From assembly GCA_038373885.1 (NCBI GenBank), contig JAWZYV010012264.1, forward strand, positions 1-64,000: 64,000 nt of DNA, read 5' to 3'. The first letter of the stretch is position 1. The number at the start of each line of letters is the position of its first letter. A program made the position numbers and the translations under genes. The notes beneath the pieces are model-generated. The model saw nothing but the letters and a program-made list of their open reading frames with translations. It ran no database searches and had not been told where the DNA came from. This DNA comes from Cheiracanthium punctorium. Lineage: Eukaryota > Arthropoda > Arachnida > Araneae > Cheiracanthiidae. Positions 22,778 through 33,305 of this stretch are shown in pieces.

Positions 22778-25574
22778 CAGGGGCGGCCCTAGGGCCGGAC
22801 AAACCGGACCCCTGTCCGGGGCGGCAAATTTTAGGGGCGGCATTTTGGCTCGAATTTGAAAAATACATTTTGTATTAGCAAAGGAATTCCGAAAGATAAA
22901 AAATATTCCGAAGAATATCATTCTATATAACTTTACTAACTGATGTATCCATCCGTCATTGATGGGTTTTTACTAACCGCGCGAAATTTCGTTTGCATTG
23001 TAAGAGTACAAAAAATGGAATTAGCATACTAGCAGAAACATAGAAAGCAAAGTTATAACTCTTGCGTATTGTTTAAATATTACAGTTTAGAGAGTAACAA
23101 ATTACTGAGACAAACTGTCAACAGAGAAAATATTTCACATTCAAAATTAACGTTATCTTTTAGTGGATGAGCTTCCTACATCAAAATGTCATTTAAAGGT
23201 GCAAAAGAAGATGCTAGTAATGAATATTAAACTGAAAAGAGAATGCCTGGAAAATGCTTTGTAATAGCAAGTAGCCTATATTTAACACTGCAACATCTGA
23301 TTGAATTATATTTTGATGATTTTACTTGATGCGCAGAGAACTTTATCAAAGTTTACGTCATACCTCAAAAATAATTCAAATTTGTAGAAAATTAAAAACC
23401 TGTAATTTTAATTTACTAACCGCCTACTTTTTAACAAAATTTCATTTCATTCCCTTTTGTCTGACCACTAGTTGTTTTTACGAAGTGGTCACACAAAATT
23501 TTCTCAAAATAATATATAAATATATATTTAACTAGGAAGAATTCAAACAATGTTATTTAACTCAATCTCCTCGTCAGTAACTGAATTTTGTTCTATTAAC
23601 TTTAGAAATTTTAATATTATACCTGAAAATTTTTGCACAATTTTCTCAAAATTAAAAAAACAGTAATAATAATTTAAAAAAAGAAATCGACGTAATTTGT
23701 ATAAGTCGAACAGCCACTTTTGTATTACCTCCAGACGCCTTAAAGTGACGCCCCCCTCTCTCCCCGCCCCCTAAAAAAGAAAAAAAAATACAATGCAACT
23801 TTTACAGACCCTTTTAATTCTTTCAAATCTTTAAAAAATTTCGATGATGCTTTGTTAGTCATCATATGATCTAATTTCATTCTGTTCTCTTAATCCGTTT
23901 TTGATGGATGCCAGAACAAACTTTTTAAGCAATTTTTACAAAATCTCAAAGTGTATGAATTATTTAAAACAATTTTGGTATCTATTGTTTCAATTAACTT
24001 ACCATTCAATATAATTCCAAATTTTATTCTATTCCATTGAGCCATTTTTTAACAAAGGGCGAACATACATTTACACACAGTTTTCAAACAACTGTTTTAA
24101 ATCTCAAACCTTTTAAACGAATTAGAAATATTTTAGCACCTGCAGTTTAAATTAAGTTGCAACTTTTGGTGTTGCTATAAAATTAATTTCATTTGCTTCA
24201 GTTGTTTATATGTGATTTGCAGACAAATATTTACTCATTTTGCATAGATTTTTCACAAGGTTTCCAGTTGGATTCAAATTACACTTTGTTAATGAAATTC
24301 AACAAGCCAAATACTATCCCATATTTCTAGATTACATTCCTGATGGCAAAAAAATCGAACAAATCGCATTCTTGGTAAGGTATAAAGTTATTGACAAATC
24401 TAGTTCCAATGAGGCTACCGTTAAAGTTGATGAAAGAATTTTAAGTTTTTGTTTCAGTGATTTGGCTTCAGGATTATTTAACTCTCTCAAACAGTTCATG
24501 TTCGTATGTTCTATTATTATTTGGTATAAAATCTTCAATTCCGTGAATCCATTAAGAAAGCTATTGCAGTCAAAAGACAACCATCTGTTCTAGAACTCTT
24601 AAGAAACTGTAAAGATTTTTTTGTAAGGAGCTTCGATCGGATGTGATTTTAAATGAAATGTTCTGTTATGCAAGAGAACTGACCGACGAGATAGTATTCT
24701 GACTAACACTGAGTTTACGCAGCCACGTAACATATTAATTTTGATTGCGAAGCACGAGATGATCAGGTGAGAGAGACTAAATTAAAATTCAAGATAGTTT
24801 TACTTTTTACAGTAAACAAAGCGATTAATACCTTAGAATGCAGATTTAATAAATACCCAATGTAATTATTTCAAATTTTTGCACGGCATATATGAGTTAA
24901 AAGATCCTCCTAAAAAGTCCTAATTAAACATTGTAACACAGTGTAACAGTGTTAGCACTGTGTAAAGTGTAAACAATTGGAGTTAATGCTGACCGATGGA
25001 GAATCGGGGAATATAAACGCGCTTGATCTAGTAAATGAAATAGTGTCAGTTACGGCCTTATTAGGCAAAAAGGAAAGCCCAATTGAAATTTTAAAGCTAA
25101 TTTCAACTCTAGATTTTACACGCACATCTTGCTATTGCTTCGAGAATTTCGCTTTCTTTGCCGATAAGTGTGGCAAGTGCAGATAAGAGTTTCTCAAAAT
25201 TAAAGTTAACTAAAAATTTCTTATGTTCCACAACTCTTCCAGATACGTTAAATAATTTAACTACATTGGCTATCGAACATGAATTAGTTGAAAAATTGAT
25301 TTAAGAGAAAAAGTCAGGAATTTTGCGAAATTAAAAGTCAGAAAAAGAACTCCTGATTTTTCTCTCTTTCTTTTGGTTTTTAGCTTAATGTGTGGTTTTT
25401 AATAAATATGTTTTTTTCTTATGCTGTGTTATGTTTAAAGAGCTATTTCAGTTTTATAGGCATGAACACAGAATCTGTAAACAATTTATTTCTTTTAATA
25501 GTACTTTTACTGGTGGAGGGGGGCGGCATTTTATATTTTTGTCCGGGGCGGCAAAACTGTTAGGGCCGGCCCTG
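22778..25574 (+). mobile_element. hAT transposon, 2.8 kb, with decayed transposase
   Basis: It starts CAGGGGCGGCCCTAGGGCCGG-like. The right end is the near-complement, ending CCGGCCCTG. A perfect 8-bp duplication, TCGTCCTA, lies at 22,770-22,777 and 25,575-25,582. Subterminal 'ccggggcggcaaa' occurs at both ends. The interior carries a degenerate ZMYM/hAT-type transposase. It lies only 107 bp upstream of the Tigger-like start codon, so it probably landed in the leader of that older element. Confidence 0.9.
24240..25304 (+). pseudogene. hAT transposase remnant (ZMYM1-like type)
   Basis: Two conserved islands remain. At about 24,306-24,400 the frame gives 'AKYYPIFLD...PDGKK...LVRY', the RNase-H-like core region found in ZMYM1-like hAT transposases ('AKYYS...D.TPD'). 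At about 25,100-25,304 another frame gives 'LPISVASADKSFSKLK', the C-terminal dimerisation (hATC) signature, ending at TAA 25,302-25,304. Frameshifts and stops separate them, and the N-terminal zinc finger is not visible. Dead copy. Confidence 0.8.
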
Positions 25575-25680
25575 TCGTCCTATATGATTGTCCCTGCTAG
25601 TCGCTCTCGCTAGTGTCATTTCGAATTCCGTTTTGACCTGAGCTGTTTCGTCCTGAATATATTCAGGTTCCTATATCGTC

Positions 25681-26019
25681 ATGTTGAAACGAAAGCGTGT
25701 AAGTTACACGGCAGATTATAGAAAAAGCTACTGAAATAGGAAATCGGGAAGCTGCCAGATTGTTTAACATTGACGAATCAAATATTCGATTGTGGAAAAA
25801 AAAACAAGACTGATTTTGAAAATGCCACCGACGTAGAAGAGCTAATCGCCGTGGAAAACCTCACTGGCCAGAATTAGACGAAGAATTAAATAGATGGATT
25901 TTGAAAGAGAGAGAAAAGGGGAGAGCTCTTTCTACAATAAAAATAAGGATGAAAGCTCTACTTATTGCACGGGAAATGAATATTGGAAACTTCTTTGGTG
26001 GGCCTACATAATGCTACAG
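25681..26019 (+). pseudogene. Tigger/pogo-like transposase, 5' half, cut by the Polinton
   Basis: The start ATG is at 25,681. The reading frame has indels. It encodes the CENP-B-type helix-turn-helix N-terminus ('REAARLFNIDESNIRLW') and the second DNA-binding segment ('LDEELNRWILKEREKGRALS'). It stops at the Polinton insertion point. The other half resumes at 42,538. If the Polinton and one target copy are ignored, the frame is continuous across the junction except for one TAA just before it. So the host transposase was already decaying or has decayed since. Confidence 0.85.
26012..26019. repeat. Polinton target-site duplication, left
   Basis: TGCTACAG here equals 42,538-42,545. Polintons are known for 6-bp duplications; TGCTAC may be the true one and the last two bases a coincidence, or the left end may start with AG. 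Confidence 0.75.
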
Positions 26020-26470
26020 TAAGGTGACAAGATTTTTGAGCATAGAATCGGGGACATGTCCACGAAATTGAAACAAAACTAGGGACACTTATAATTAATG
26101 AAATAATTAACAGTAATTTAATTAAAAACAATGCAATAATTAAAAATTGTCCCCAATTCCTGTATTACATTTTGGGGACAATAGTAGTAGATAATCAAGA
26201 GTTCTGCCCATGCGGTACCATGTTAATTCTGTGGTACGCTGCACAAGTGCTTTCCCTAGGCTGAGCGGGGAAGGGGGCGTGGTCGGACCGGATGTGGGGA
26301 GAGGATGTTCGAAGGGTTGATAAGAATATTTTTTCCTTTTTTTCAAATAAGGGGACTTGTAATTTTTTCAGACTTTAAGATATTTCTGAAATAAGAGGAC
26401 TTGGAAAAATTTTCAGACTTTAACAATTTTTCAAATAAGGAGACTTGTAATTTTTTCAGACTTTAACATT
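26020..26470 (+). repeat. Polinton left terminal inverted repeat
   Basis: The core 26,180-26,345 is identical to the reverse complement of 42,302-42,470. Inside it lie tandem units of the type 'AAATAAGGGGACTTG' followed by 'TTTTTTCAGACTTTAA' (26,343-26,465). The outermost 150 bp differ from the other end in length and contain scattered GGGGACA/TGTCCCC motifs. The inner edge is not sharp. Confidence 0.85.
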
Positions 26471-26824
26471 TAGTATCAAAATAAGCGACTTTGACATAAT
26501 TTTAAATAAGCTATATGAATTAAACCTGAAATAAAAAAATATTATTATAAAATGAGGACCCACCAGCCGCCCGGTAGAACTCGTCTACCGCCTCATTTCA
26601 AATAAAAATTTTTACTATGCTTTTCCACGTCACGCTAGCCTCGCATGAATGGAGACAGGGCGTAGCACAGCAGACGCGTTGTTGTTTTTGTTTCTTTAAA
26701 TAATAATTAACTATGTGGAGCAAAGAAATGAACAACATCCCCAGGAGGCCTACAAACAAAAGAAATCTCCACACAGTATACTACTGCTATTCACTTGTTA
26801 AAATGGATATATATTTTTATTTTT
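26471..26824. other. Polinton left non-coding segment, PolB 3' region
   Basis: Between the TIR tandem units and the PolB stop. On the minus strand an AATAAA lies at about 26,811-26,818, just past the stop codon, a likely polyadenylation signal for PolB. Confidence 0.5.
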
Positions 26825-29800
26825 TTACAAACACTCATAATGGCCATGAGCGAGTGTATGCACTCCATCCTCTAAAACATATCGCTTATCATCAAAAGCG
26901 CTTAGAGCTACCTTATTCTGACAAATACTGAATAGTTTGTGCTTCTCACTTTGGATTCGATAATTAAGTTCTTTTGTGCCGTCTAAAGATTGTAAGCATC
27001 TATAATATTGCTCATGTGTTAGGCGTTTGCGTATGACATGACGTGCAACCCCCTTTGCAGTCTTTTTTTCACAGTCTTCAGTTAAGATGGAGTACATCTT
27101 TGCTCTTAACCCCACAAATTCAAGGATAGGTTTCCCATTCAACTCATCCTTGAAACATCCAATCTTCTTTTTGTTGATGCTGCTATAGAGAGGATGATCT
27201 TGCGGGTAATCTGAAGTGTCATAGATGTGGGCATATTGCTGCATATCTTGATAAACATCCTCCGTGAAAATTTCATAAGTGAGAGAGTCAGTATCCGTGA
27301 AGAGCAGATTCGCGTTACCCCCGTATTGCTTTTTTATGACATTATAGTGGAAATCATACATTATTAATTTGCTGAGTTCTAAGATGCAGAACCCAGCATA
27401 GATGGGACGATTTAATTTTAACGTTTTCTTGATGCGTTTCACTGCCACCAGATCTTCGTTAAATATTGTGAAACTTTGGAACGTTGGACAAGCCACTCGT
27501 TTTTCGGCAATTTTTTTGTTGTTCACCAATTCGAGATTTATTCTATTCCTAACGTTCTCCATGGTCTTGCCGTATACCGAATTGTTCATGAGTTCGAAAA
27601 AATCTTTTTCAAACGTTGAAGTGGCGTGCTTTCTTTTTTCAGTATTGAATTCTATATACTTCTTTAACCATGGAGACTGGTCAAATTGCAACACTTTATG
27701 AATTTTATTAATTTTTAAGCCTAGTTGAGTATACAGTTGCAAATTTCTATAATGTGTAATGTAATTTTTTTTATCTTTTAAATTTGGAATTAATTTAGTT
27801 GAATTAGTATATGCTATATCTTTTATCATGAATATTGATAACATTGAAAGATCCTTAAGGGTGACAGTTAATTTCTCGGGAGCTAGGGGGTAGTCATTAT
27901 GCGCATCATGCAGTTCTTGGGGGTACTCCAAGTCCACTTCTAGTATGCAGCCTTGCGGTCCGTCTGCAGGCATCGATAAAATAGCTTCAATATCAATGTC
28001 TTCAGGTGATACCCACTTAAAATTACCATGTGGTAAGCTCTGTACCATACTTGCCCCGTATAAATTATTACAATCTAAATATTGTATGTATGAGCTAGGC
28101 TTTGAAGGGTCATAACCCTCTAAATACTTATTATTCGCCTGCGCCCAGCGTTTGGTGATGGTGGATATACCTCCTCGAATGCCCCTCTCGATAAGCAAAT
28201 GCATGTCTATGTCCGTGAATAACTCTAGGGGTCGATCTAACATTTTAAGGGAAGCTTGCCATGCAAGCCCCGGAGCGGTCATGAGATGTGCAGCATCCAA
28301 GTCGTAATATTGTTTGCACAGCTTCCTAAAGTTTTGGAACACATCCGCCAACTGAAGGACATCACTTTTAACATACAAGTCGTGGTACTCTCCCAGATTT
28401 TGGATGTTGAAAGCTTGCCAAACAGGTTGTGCATGTGCGTACTCTTCATCAGAAATAGACTCCTATGTCAAACTACTAAAAAATGCTTCTTGAGGAGGTA
28501 GGCAGGTCTCATCGAATTTCTCAAAACAGGACATGTATTCGTAAGGATAGACTCCTTTTCTTAGCAGCAAATCTATATGTTGCGATATATTTTCCTTTAG
28601 AAGGGTGAACTTATCCTTGGGTAAATTGGAAACTAGCTTCTCTAAGGAGGTTGACATAAATTGGAAGCTATCTATGAATTGCAGGGAGACTTTGATATTT
28701 TTATACTTTTTGGACAAGGAGAAGGAAATATATTTTTCTATGTTAGTTGGAATAACATCGATTTGGTGATCTTTAAATTTTCCTAGTCCTTGCATTATTA
28801 TATGGCTGTCATAGTTCCTGCTATTATGCATGACCACGGGGATCTTCTTCTGCAGACGGTACTTTAAATTGCATTTATTATGCAAAGCCCCTCTGTAACG
28901 ACCGGTAAGATGATCATGATCCCTTACACGATCATTACCTAACGACTTCTTACATAAAAAGCAGTTCGCCGTCTTCTGAAAAGCCTGCTCATCTTGCGGG
29001 GACATCTGGATGGGAACGTTTGCTGTTAATTTAGCAGACAGTTCATCTTTTTCCTTAATCAAATTTGATAAAAAATGATCCACTGCATTGGGTCCTCTAT
29101 AATATTGAATGGGCTTGTACGATTTACCATCAGGCCCTACAATGATATAAGCATATCCACATGCCATGTGCTGACTCTGCTTGTGGGTGAAGGACTGCCG
29201 AGGGTTCGGTTCTGCCGCGCTGATCGGGATAATTAAAGACTCAAAATCTGCATAAACGATATAGGGAAGAGGATGTTGATAGTGTTGTTTCTTAAAATAT
29301 AACAAACTATCTTCTTCTGTGGGCATGTAAATTTTTTGTATTGCATGTTCCTTACAATACGGTATGTGTTCTTTTAAACTCCTCTCTTCCATAAATCGAT
29401 GCATGCATCGATAACAGTAATAAGTTTGGCCATTGTAGTGTGTTAAATCAGATAGCAGTCTTGAAAAACTTCTAATGAGACAATAATGTTGGGTTTCTTC
29501 ATTGGCAATGAGTAATAAATTAATGCAGTCTTCATCCTCTCGGTTTGAAATAAACAAAGGGAAGACTTCCTTTTCATATCCAAACACATTAATTCTTAAG
29601 TTGTTCAGTTTTTCTATGAGAGGTATTTTTGATATGGGTACCGGAAACTGTATATCAGCCATCTTGATTTCCTCTTCGAAGGCTTCATAATGATGCATTC
29701 GTTCAGGATAATCTTTTCGATCGATATTCATCATGTGAGCAAGTAAACACCATACCAAACACTTTTGATCTTCATTTTTGATATTAACTATTGCCTTCTT

Positions 29801-32765
29801 AGCTGCAAGTTGAGGGGGGAGGGGGATGTAACTGCTCGCCGCTAAAGGATGGTAGACTGCACAACAAAGTTCTAATTTTAAAATTTTGTGCAATACCCAA
29901 CCGGAACCTCTCTGTGTGAACTCATCAAAAGTATTTTCAATTTTTTCTTGGGCCTCTTTGATATGCCCTTCGATGGTAAAGAGTGCAAGCTCAATTACAC
30001 TTTTGCACCGGAAGTGGCAAGTGATTATATCTTCCTCAACCTCTTGGCTTATGCGCGACATCTGCACTTTTAATACCGCGTACCACTTGATTGGATTATC
30101 TTCTAGTTCCTCTTGCAAATACCGATGTATTTTAGGTGAAGCTTCCTCGAAAAACAATTTTAAATCTGCTTCATTCTCTTCACTAGGCTCTATCTCGTGG
30201 GATGAAAAAACATCCAAAATTTTTTGTTTCTTAGCCCGCTTTGAATTAGAAGTGGATGGACCTGCCTTGCGTTTTTTATGGCTTACGCGGATATGTTCCT
30301 GGAGTTCAGTTTTTAGTGAAAATTGGAGGGGGCACTCGCTGCACCTAAATCCTCTAGAGTGTATTTGTAAATGCCGATTTAAATCATATTGCCTGGCAAA
30401 GCTTTTCTGGCACACTTCACATGTAAAGGGTTTAATGCCAGCATGGATCTTCATATGGCGAGTCAGTGATTGCCTCTGCACAAAAGTCTTTCCACACTGG
30501 TCGCAGATCTATAAAAGATCCAAAAAATGCGACTTTAGAATACGTATTTAAACCTACATACAATAAACCTACTAGAAAAATACCCTAACCTATGTATGGA
30601 TTGTACCCTAGTAAATAAATACAAGTAACCTATTTCGTACCTTAGACTTACCATACTTTTTAACATAAAATACACAATAAAAAAACAATCATACCTTAGA
30701 ATATATTCAATAAAAACCCAATCCTATCAACACCAAAATTTTTTTAAACCATAAACACATTTTTTAAAAGTAATCAACTTAGAAAAAACACATTTTTAAA
30801 TAAACAACGCTAAATTTTTTAAAACCATAAACACATTTTTTAAAAGTAGAAAAAATATATTTTTAATTAAATAAAGCTAAGCGTATCAACGCTAAATTTT
30901 TTAAAACCATAAACACATTTTTAAAATAAATAAACACACCAAAAATTTTTTTAAACCATAAACACATTTTTTAAAAGTAGAAAAAATACATCAACCCATT
31001 TTCAAATAAATAAACACAGCGTATCAACGCTAAATTTTTTAAAACTATGGTATGCATTTTTAAAATAAATAAACACAGCATATCAACGCTAAATTTTTTA
31101 AAGCATAAACACATTTTTTAAAAGTATAAAAAATATATCAATCCATTTTTAAATAAATAAACACACCAAAATTTTTTTAAACCATAAACACATTTTTAAA
31201 AAGTAGAAAAAATACATCAATCGATTTTTAAAATAAGCGTATCAACGCTAAAAATTTAAAAGTATTCACACCACATGAACCCCAAGTACTTTTTAATATA
31301 AACATACCTTACTAAAAATATATTTGCAGCATGCACACATTTTTATCATTTGAAATAATTACCTAAACTTAAAATGTGCAAGTGCACTAAACATACAAAT
31401 TTTTAAATATCCCTTTACACTAGGTTCATATTAAAACATGAACTGGAAGTGATCCAAACACACATGTCTTTTACTTAACTCAAAATGTCTGCGTATATAA
31501 ACATAGTACTAATTAAATATAAAAATACCGATTTCACTTAAACAGCATTACATAATAAAATTTCATTATTTATTTACGGATTGAGCATAACGCTAAAAAT
31601 CTGATGTATAGTAAAAGTGTTCTAAGTACTTTTTAATTTATGTCATTAATACACTCAATCTTACTGAGTACTTATTATCAGAACATGAGACACACTTTGA
31701 TAATCATCCTTCTAATAAAAGTATCAATTTTACTTCGCATCGTTTTTAAATAAATATTGAATAACCTCTTATTTTTAAATACACTGATACGATGCTTTTC
31801 TTTAAAATATACTTTAAAATAACACTTACGTGACCAGTAGAGGGTCCCGCTTGTAAATCACTAGGTACCTCTTGAGCATCGGTGGATCCTGGTTGAGAAT
31901 TCCATTTGATAGATTTATCCAAATCATTCGGGTTCTCTACTATGTCAAGAATTTGATGAAGATCCTCCAGGGGGATCCCGAATTCATTCAACTGAAAAAT
32001 ATAAAAAATAGAATTAGGTTATTGCAACATAATACTTTATTCATTAAACAAGCTTTTCATTACGCTAATAAATACTACTTAATTATCTAAACAAGCTTTT
32101 CATTACGCTAATAAATACTACTTAATTACCGAAACAAGCTTTTCATTACGCTAATAAATACTACTTAACTACCTAAACAAACTTTTCATTACACTAATAA
32201 ATACTACTTAATTAAATAAACAAGCTTTTCATTACGTTTATAAATACTACTTAATTACCTAAACAAGCTTTTCATTACGCTAATAAATACTACTTAATTA
32301 AATAAACAAACTTTTCATTACGCTAATAAATTACCGAAACAAGTTTTTAATTACGCTAATAAATACTACTTAATTACCGAAACAAACTTGTAATTACGCG
32401 AATAAATACTACTTAATTAAATAAACAAGTTTTTAATTACGCTAATAAATACTACTTAATTAAATAAATAAACTTTTCATTATGCTATTACCTAAACATG
32501 TTTTTATTTAACGAATTGCCTAAACACAAGTTTACACGGAATAAAACTTATTAATAATAGCGTGCGTGAAATCTAAGCTTTAAACATATTAAATGTACTA
32601 GAAACATTCAACCTAACAACATAATCTCACTTTTAAAAATGAGTCTAAATAATACACCAAAATTTAAAATAAGCTCATTATATTGTTAAATAAAATAAAA
32701 TAAAAAAGAAATGTACTTACTTTCTCGTCTGAAAAATCCAAAGTGTTATTCACTGAGGAAGTCAT
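26825..32765 (-). CDS. POLB: Protein-primed family B DNA polymerase (Polinton PolB), three exons, one in-frame TAG
   Basis: Replicates the element. Proposed exons on the minus strand: 32,765-32,721, 31,991-31,830, 30,508-26,825. All junctions are GT-AG and phase 0 (donors AAA|GTAAGT and CAC|GTAAGT; acceptors TTTTTCAG and TTTTATAG). That gives about 1,295 codons. In order: three C2H2 zinc fingers (first at the exon 3 start, CDQCGKTF), a Polinton N-terminal region, exonuclease motif I (DFES, about residue 490), a Cys/His knot like endonuclease VII (C..C..DHDH..G..H..CN), exonuclease II (NYDSH), exonuclease III (YVKSD), then polymerase motifs A (DCNNLYG, about 881), B (NNSVYG), C (TDTDS, about 1,141) and KMYS. 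A single TAG at 28,463-28,465 interrupts the frame between exonuclease motifs II and III; the frame stays open on both sides. Nonsense mutation is likelier than readthrough. Confidence 0.93.
30513..31829. repeat. PolB intron 2, filled with a minisatellite
   Basis: AT-rich intron of 1.3 kb. From about 30,725 to 31,255 it is made of imperfect repeats built from 'aaattttttaaaaccataaacacattttt', 'aaaagtagaaaaaatacatca' and 'aaataaataaacacagcgtatcaacgct'. No open frame. Confidence 0.7.
31995..32720. repeat. PolB intron 1, filled with a 43-bp minisatellite
   Basis: About ten copies of a unit of roughly 43 bp lie at 32,046-32,485. Each has 'aaacaagcttttcattacg' followed by 'ctaataaatactacttaatta'. 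Copies differ by a few bases and one is shortened. The unit is unrelated to the repeat in intron 2. Confidence 0.85.
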
Positions 32766-33305
32766 TGTCGAATACAACTTTGCTAAAAAGTTTTTAAAGA
32801 AAAAAAATAAAACACGTCTTGATAGTATGAGAGCTGAACAAAAATTCGTGCACACTTTTCGGTGAACAGAATAGAAATGATCTCCTTATCTGCTATCCTT
32901 ATAGTAGTAGAGGGAGATAAGGAACCCTCCCGATGACTCAATAAACATTGGTCATCTTAGAACTGCCCACCTTTTCTGATAAGCCAATGTGTGAAGATTA
33001 GAACCTCCCGATGACTCAATAAACATTGGTCATCTTAGAACTGCCCACCTTTTCTGATAAGCCAATGTGTGAAGATTAGAACCTCCCCATGACTCAATAA
33101 ACATTGGTCATCTTATAACTGCCCACCTTTTCTGATAAGCCAACGATTCCCCCGCTTAATCGCTGATAAGCCAATGATACCCCCAATTACTCATGCACAG
33201 CATTGATAACTGGTAGGAACACTATAAGCCATTTCTAGTTTAAATTTCTATTCGTTCGGACGCAATTTTACTCGCTCTTGCTTTATAGTTTTTTAAAGTT
33301 CAAAA
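32766..33305. promoter_or_regulatory. Divergent promoter region between PolB and the AlkB-like gene, with three 78-bp repeats
   Basis: Two genes point away from each other here. Three nearly identical direct repeats of about 78 bp occupy 32,921-33,144. Each contains 'gatgactcaataaacattgg', 'catcttagaactgcccacc' and 'ttttctgataagccaatg'. TATA-like strings lie on each side: CTATAAGG on the minus strand near 32,900 and ACTATAAGCC on the plus strand near 33,221. 'TGACTCA' in each repeat is an AP-1-type site. The repeats may act as an enhancer or origin; this is inference. Confidence 0.65.

Noticed and set aside
29886..30551. 221-codon open frame on the plus strand opposite PolB
   Set aside because: Antisense shadow of the conserved PolB N-terminal coding region.
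30725..32485. CRISPR-like regular repeats in the Polinton introns
   Set aside because: The units are contiguous AT-rich minisatellites without unique spacers, in a eukaryotic element.
32664..32855. Longer PolB start at an ATG at 32,855
   Set aside because: The extra residues are Phe-rich and unlike Polinton N-termini; the ATG at 32,765 gives a compact acidic first exon ending at a consensus donor.
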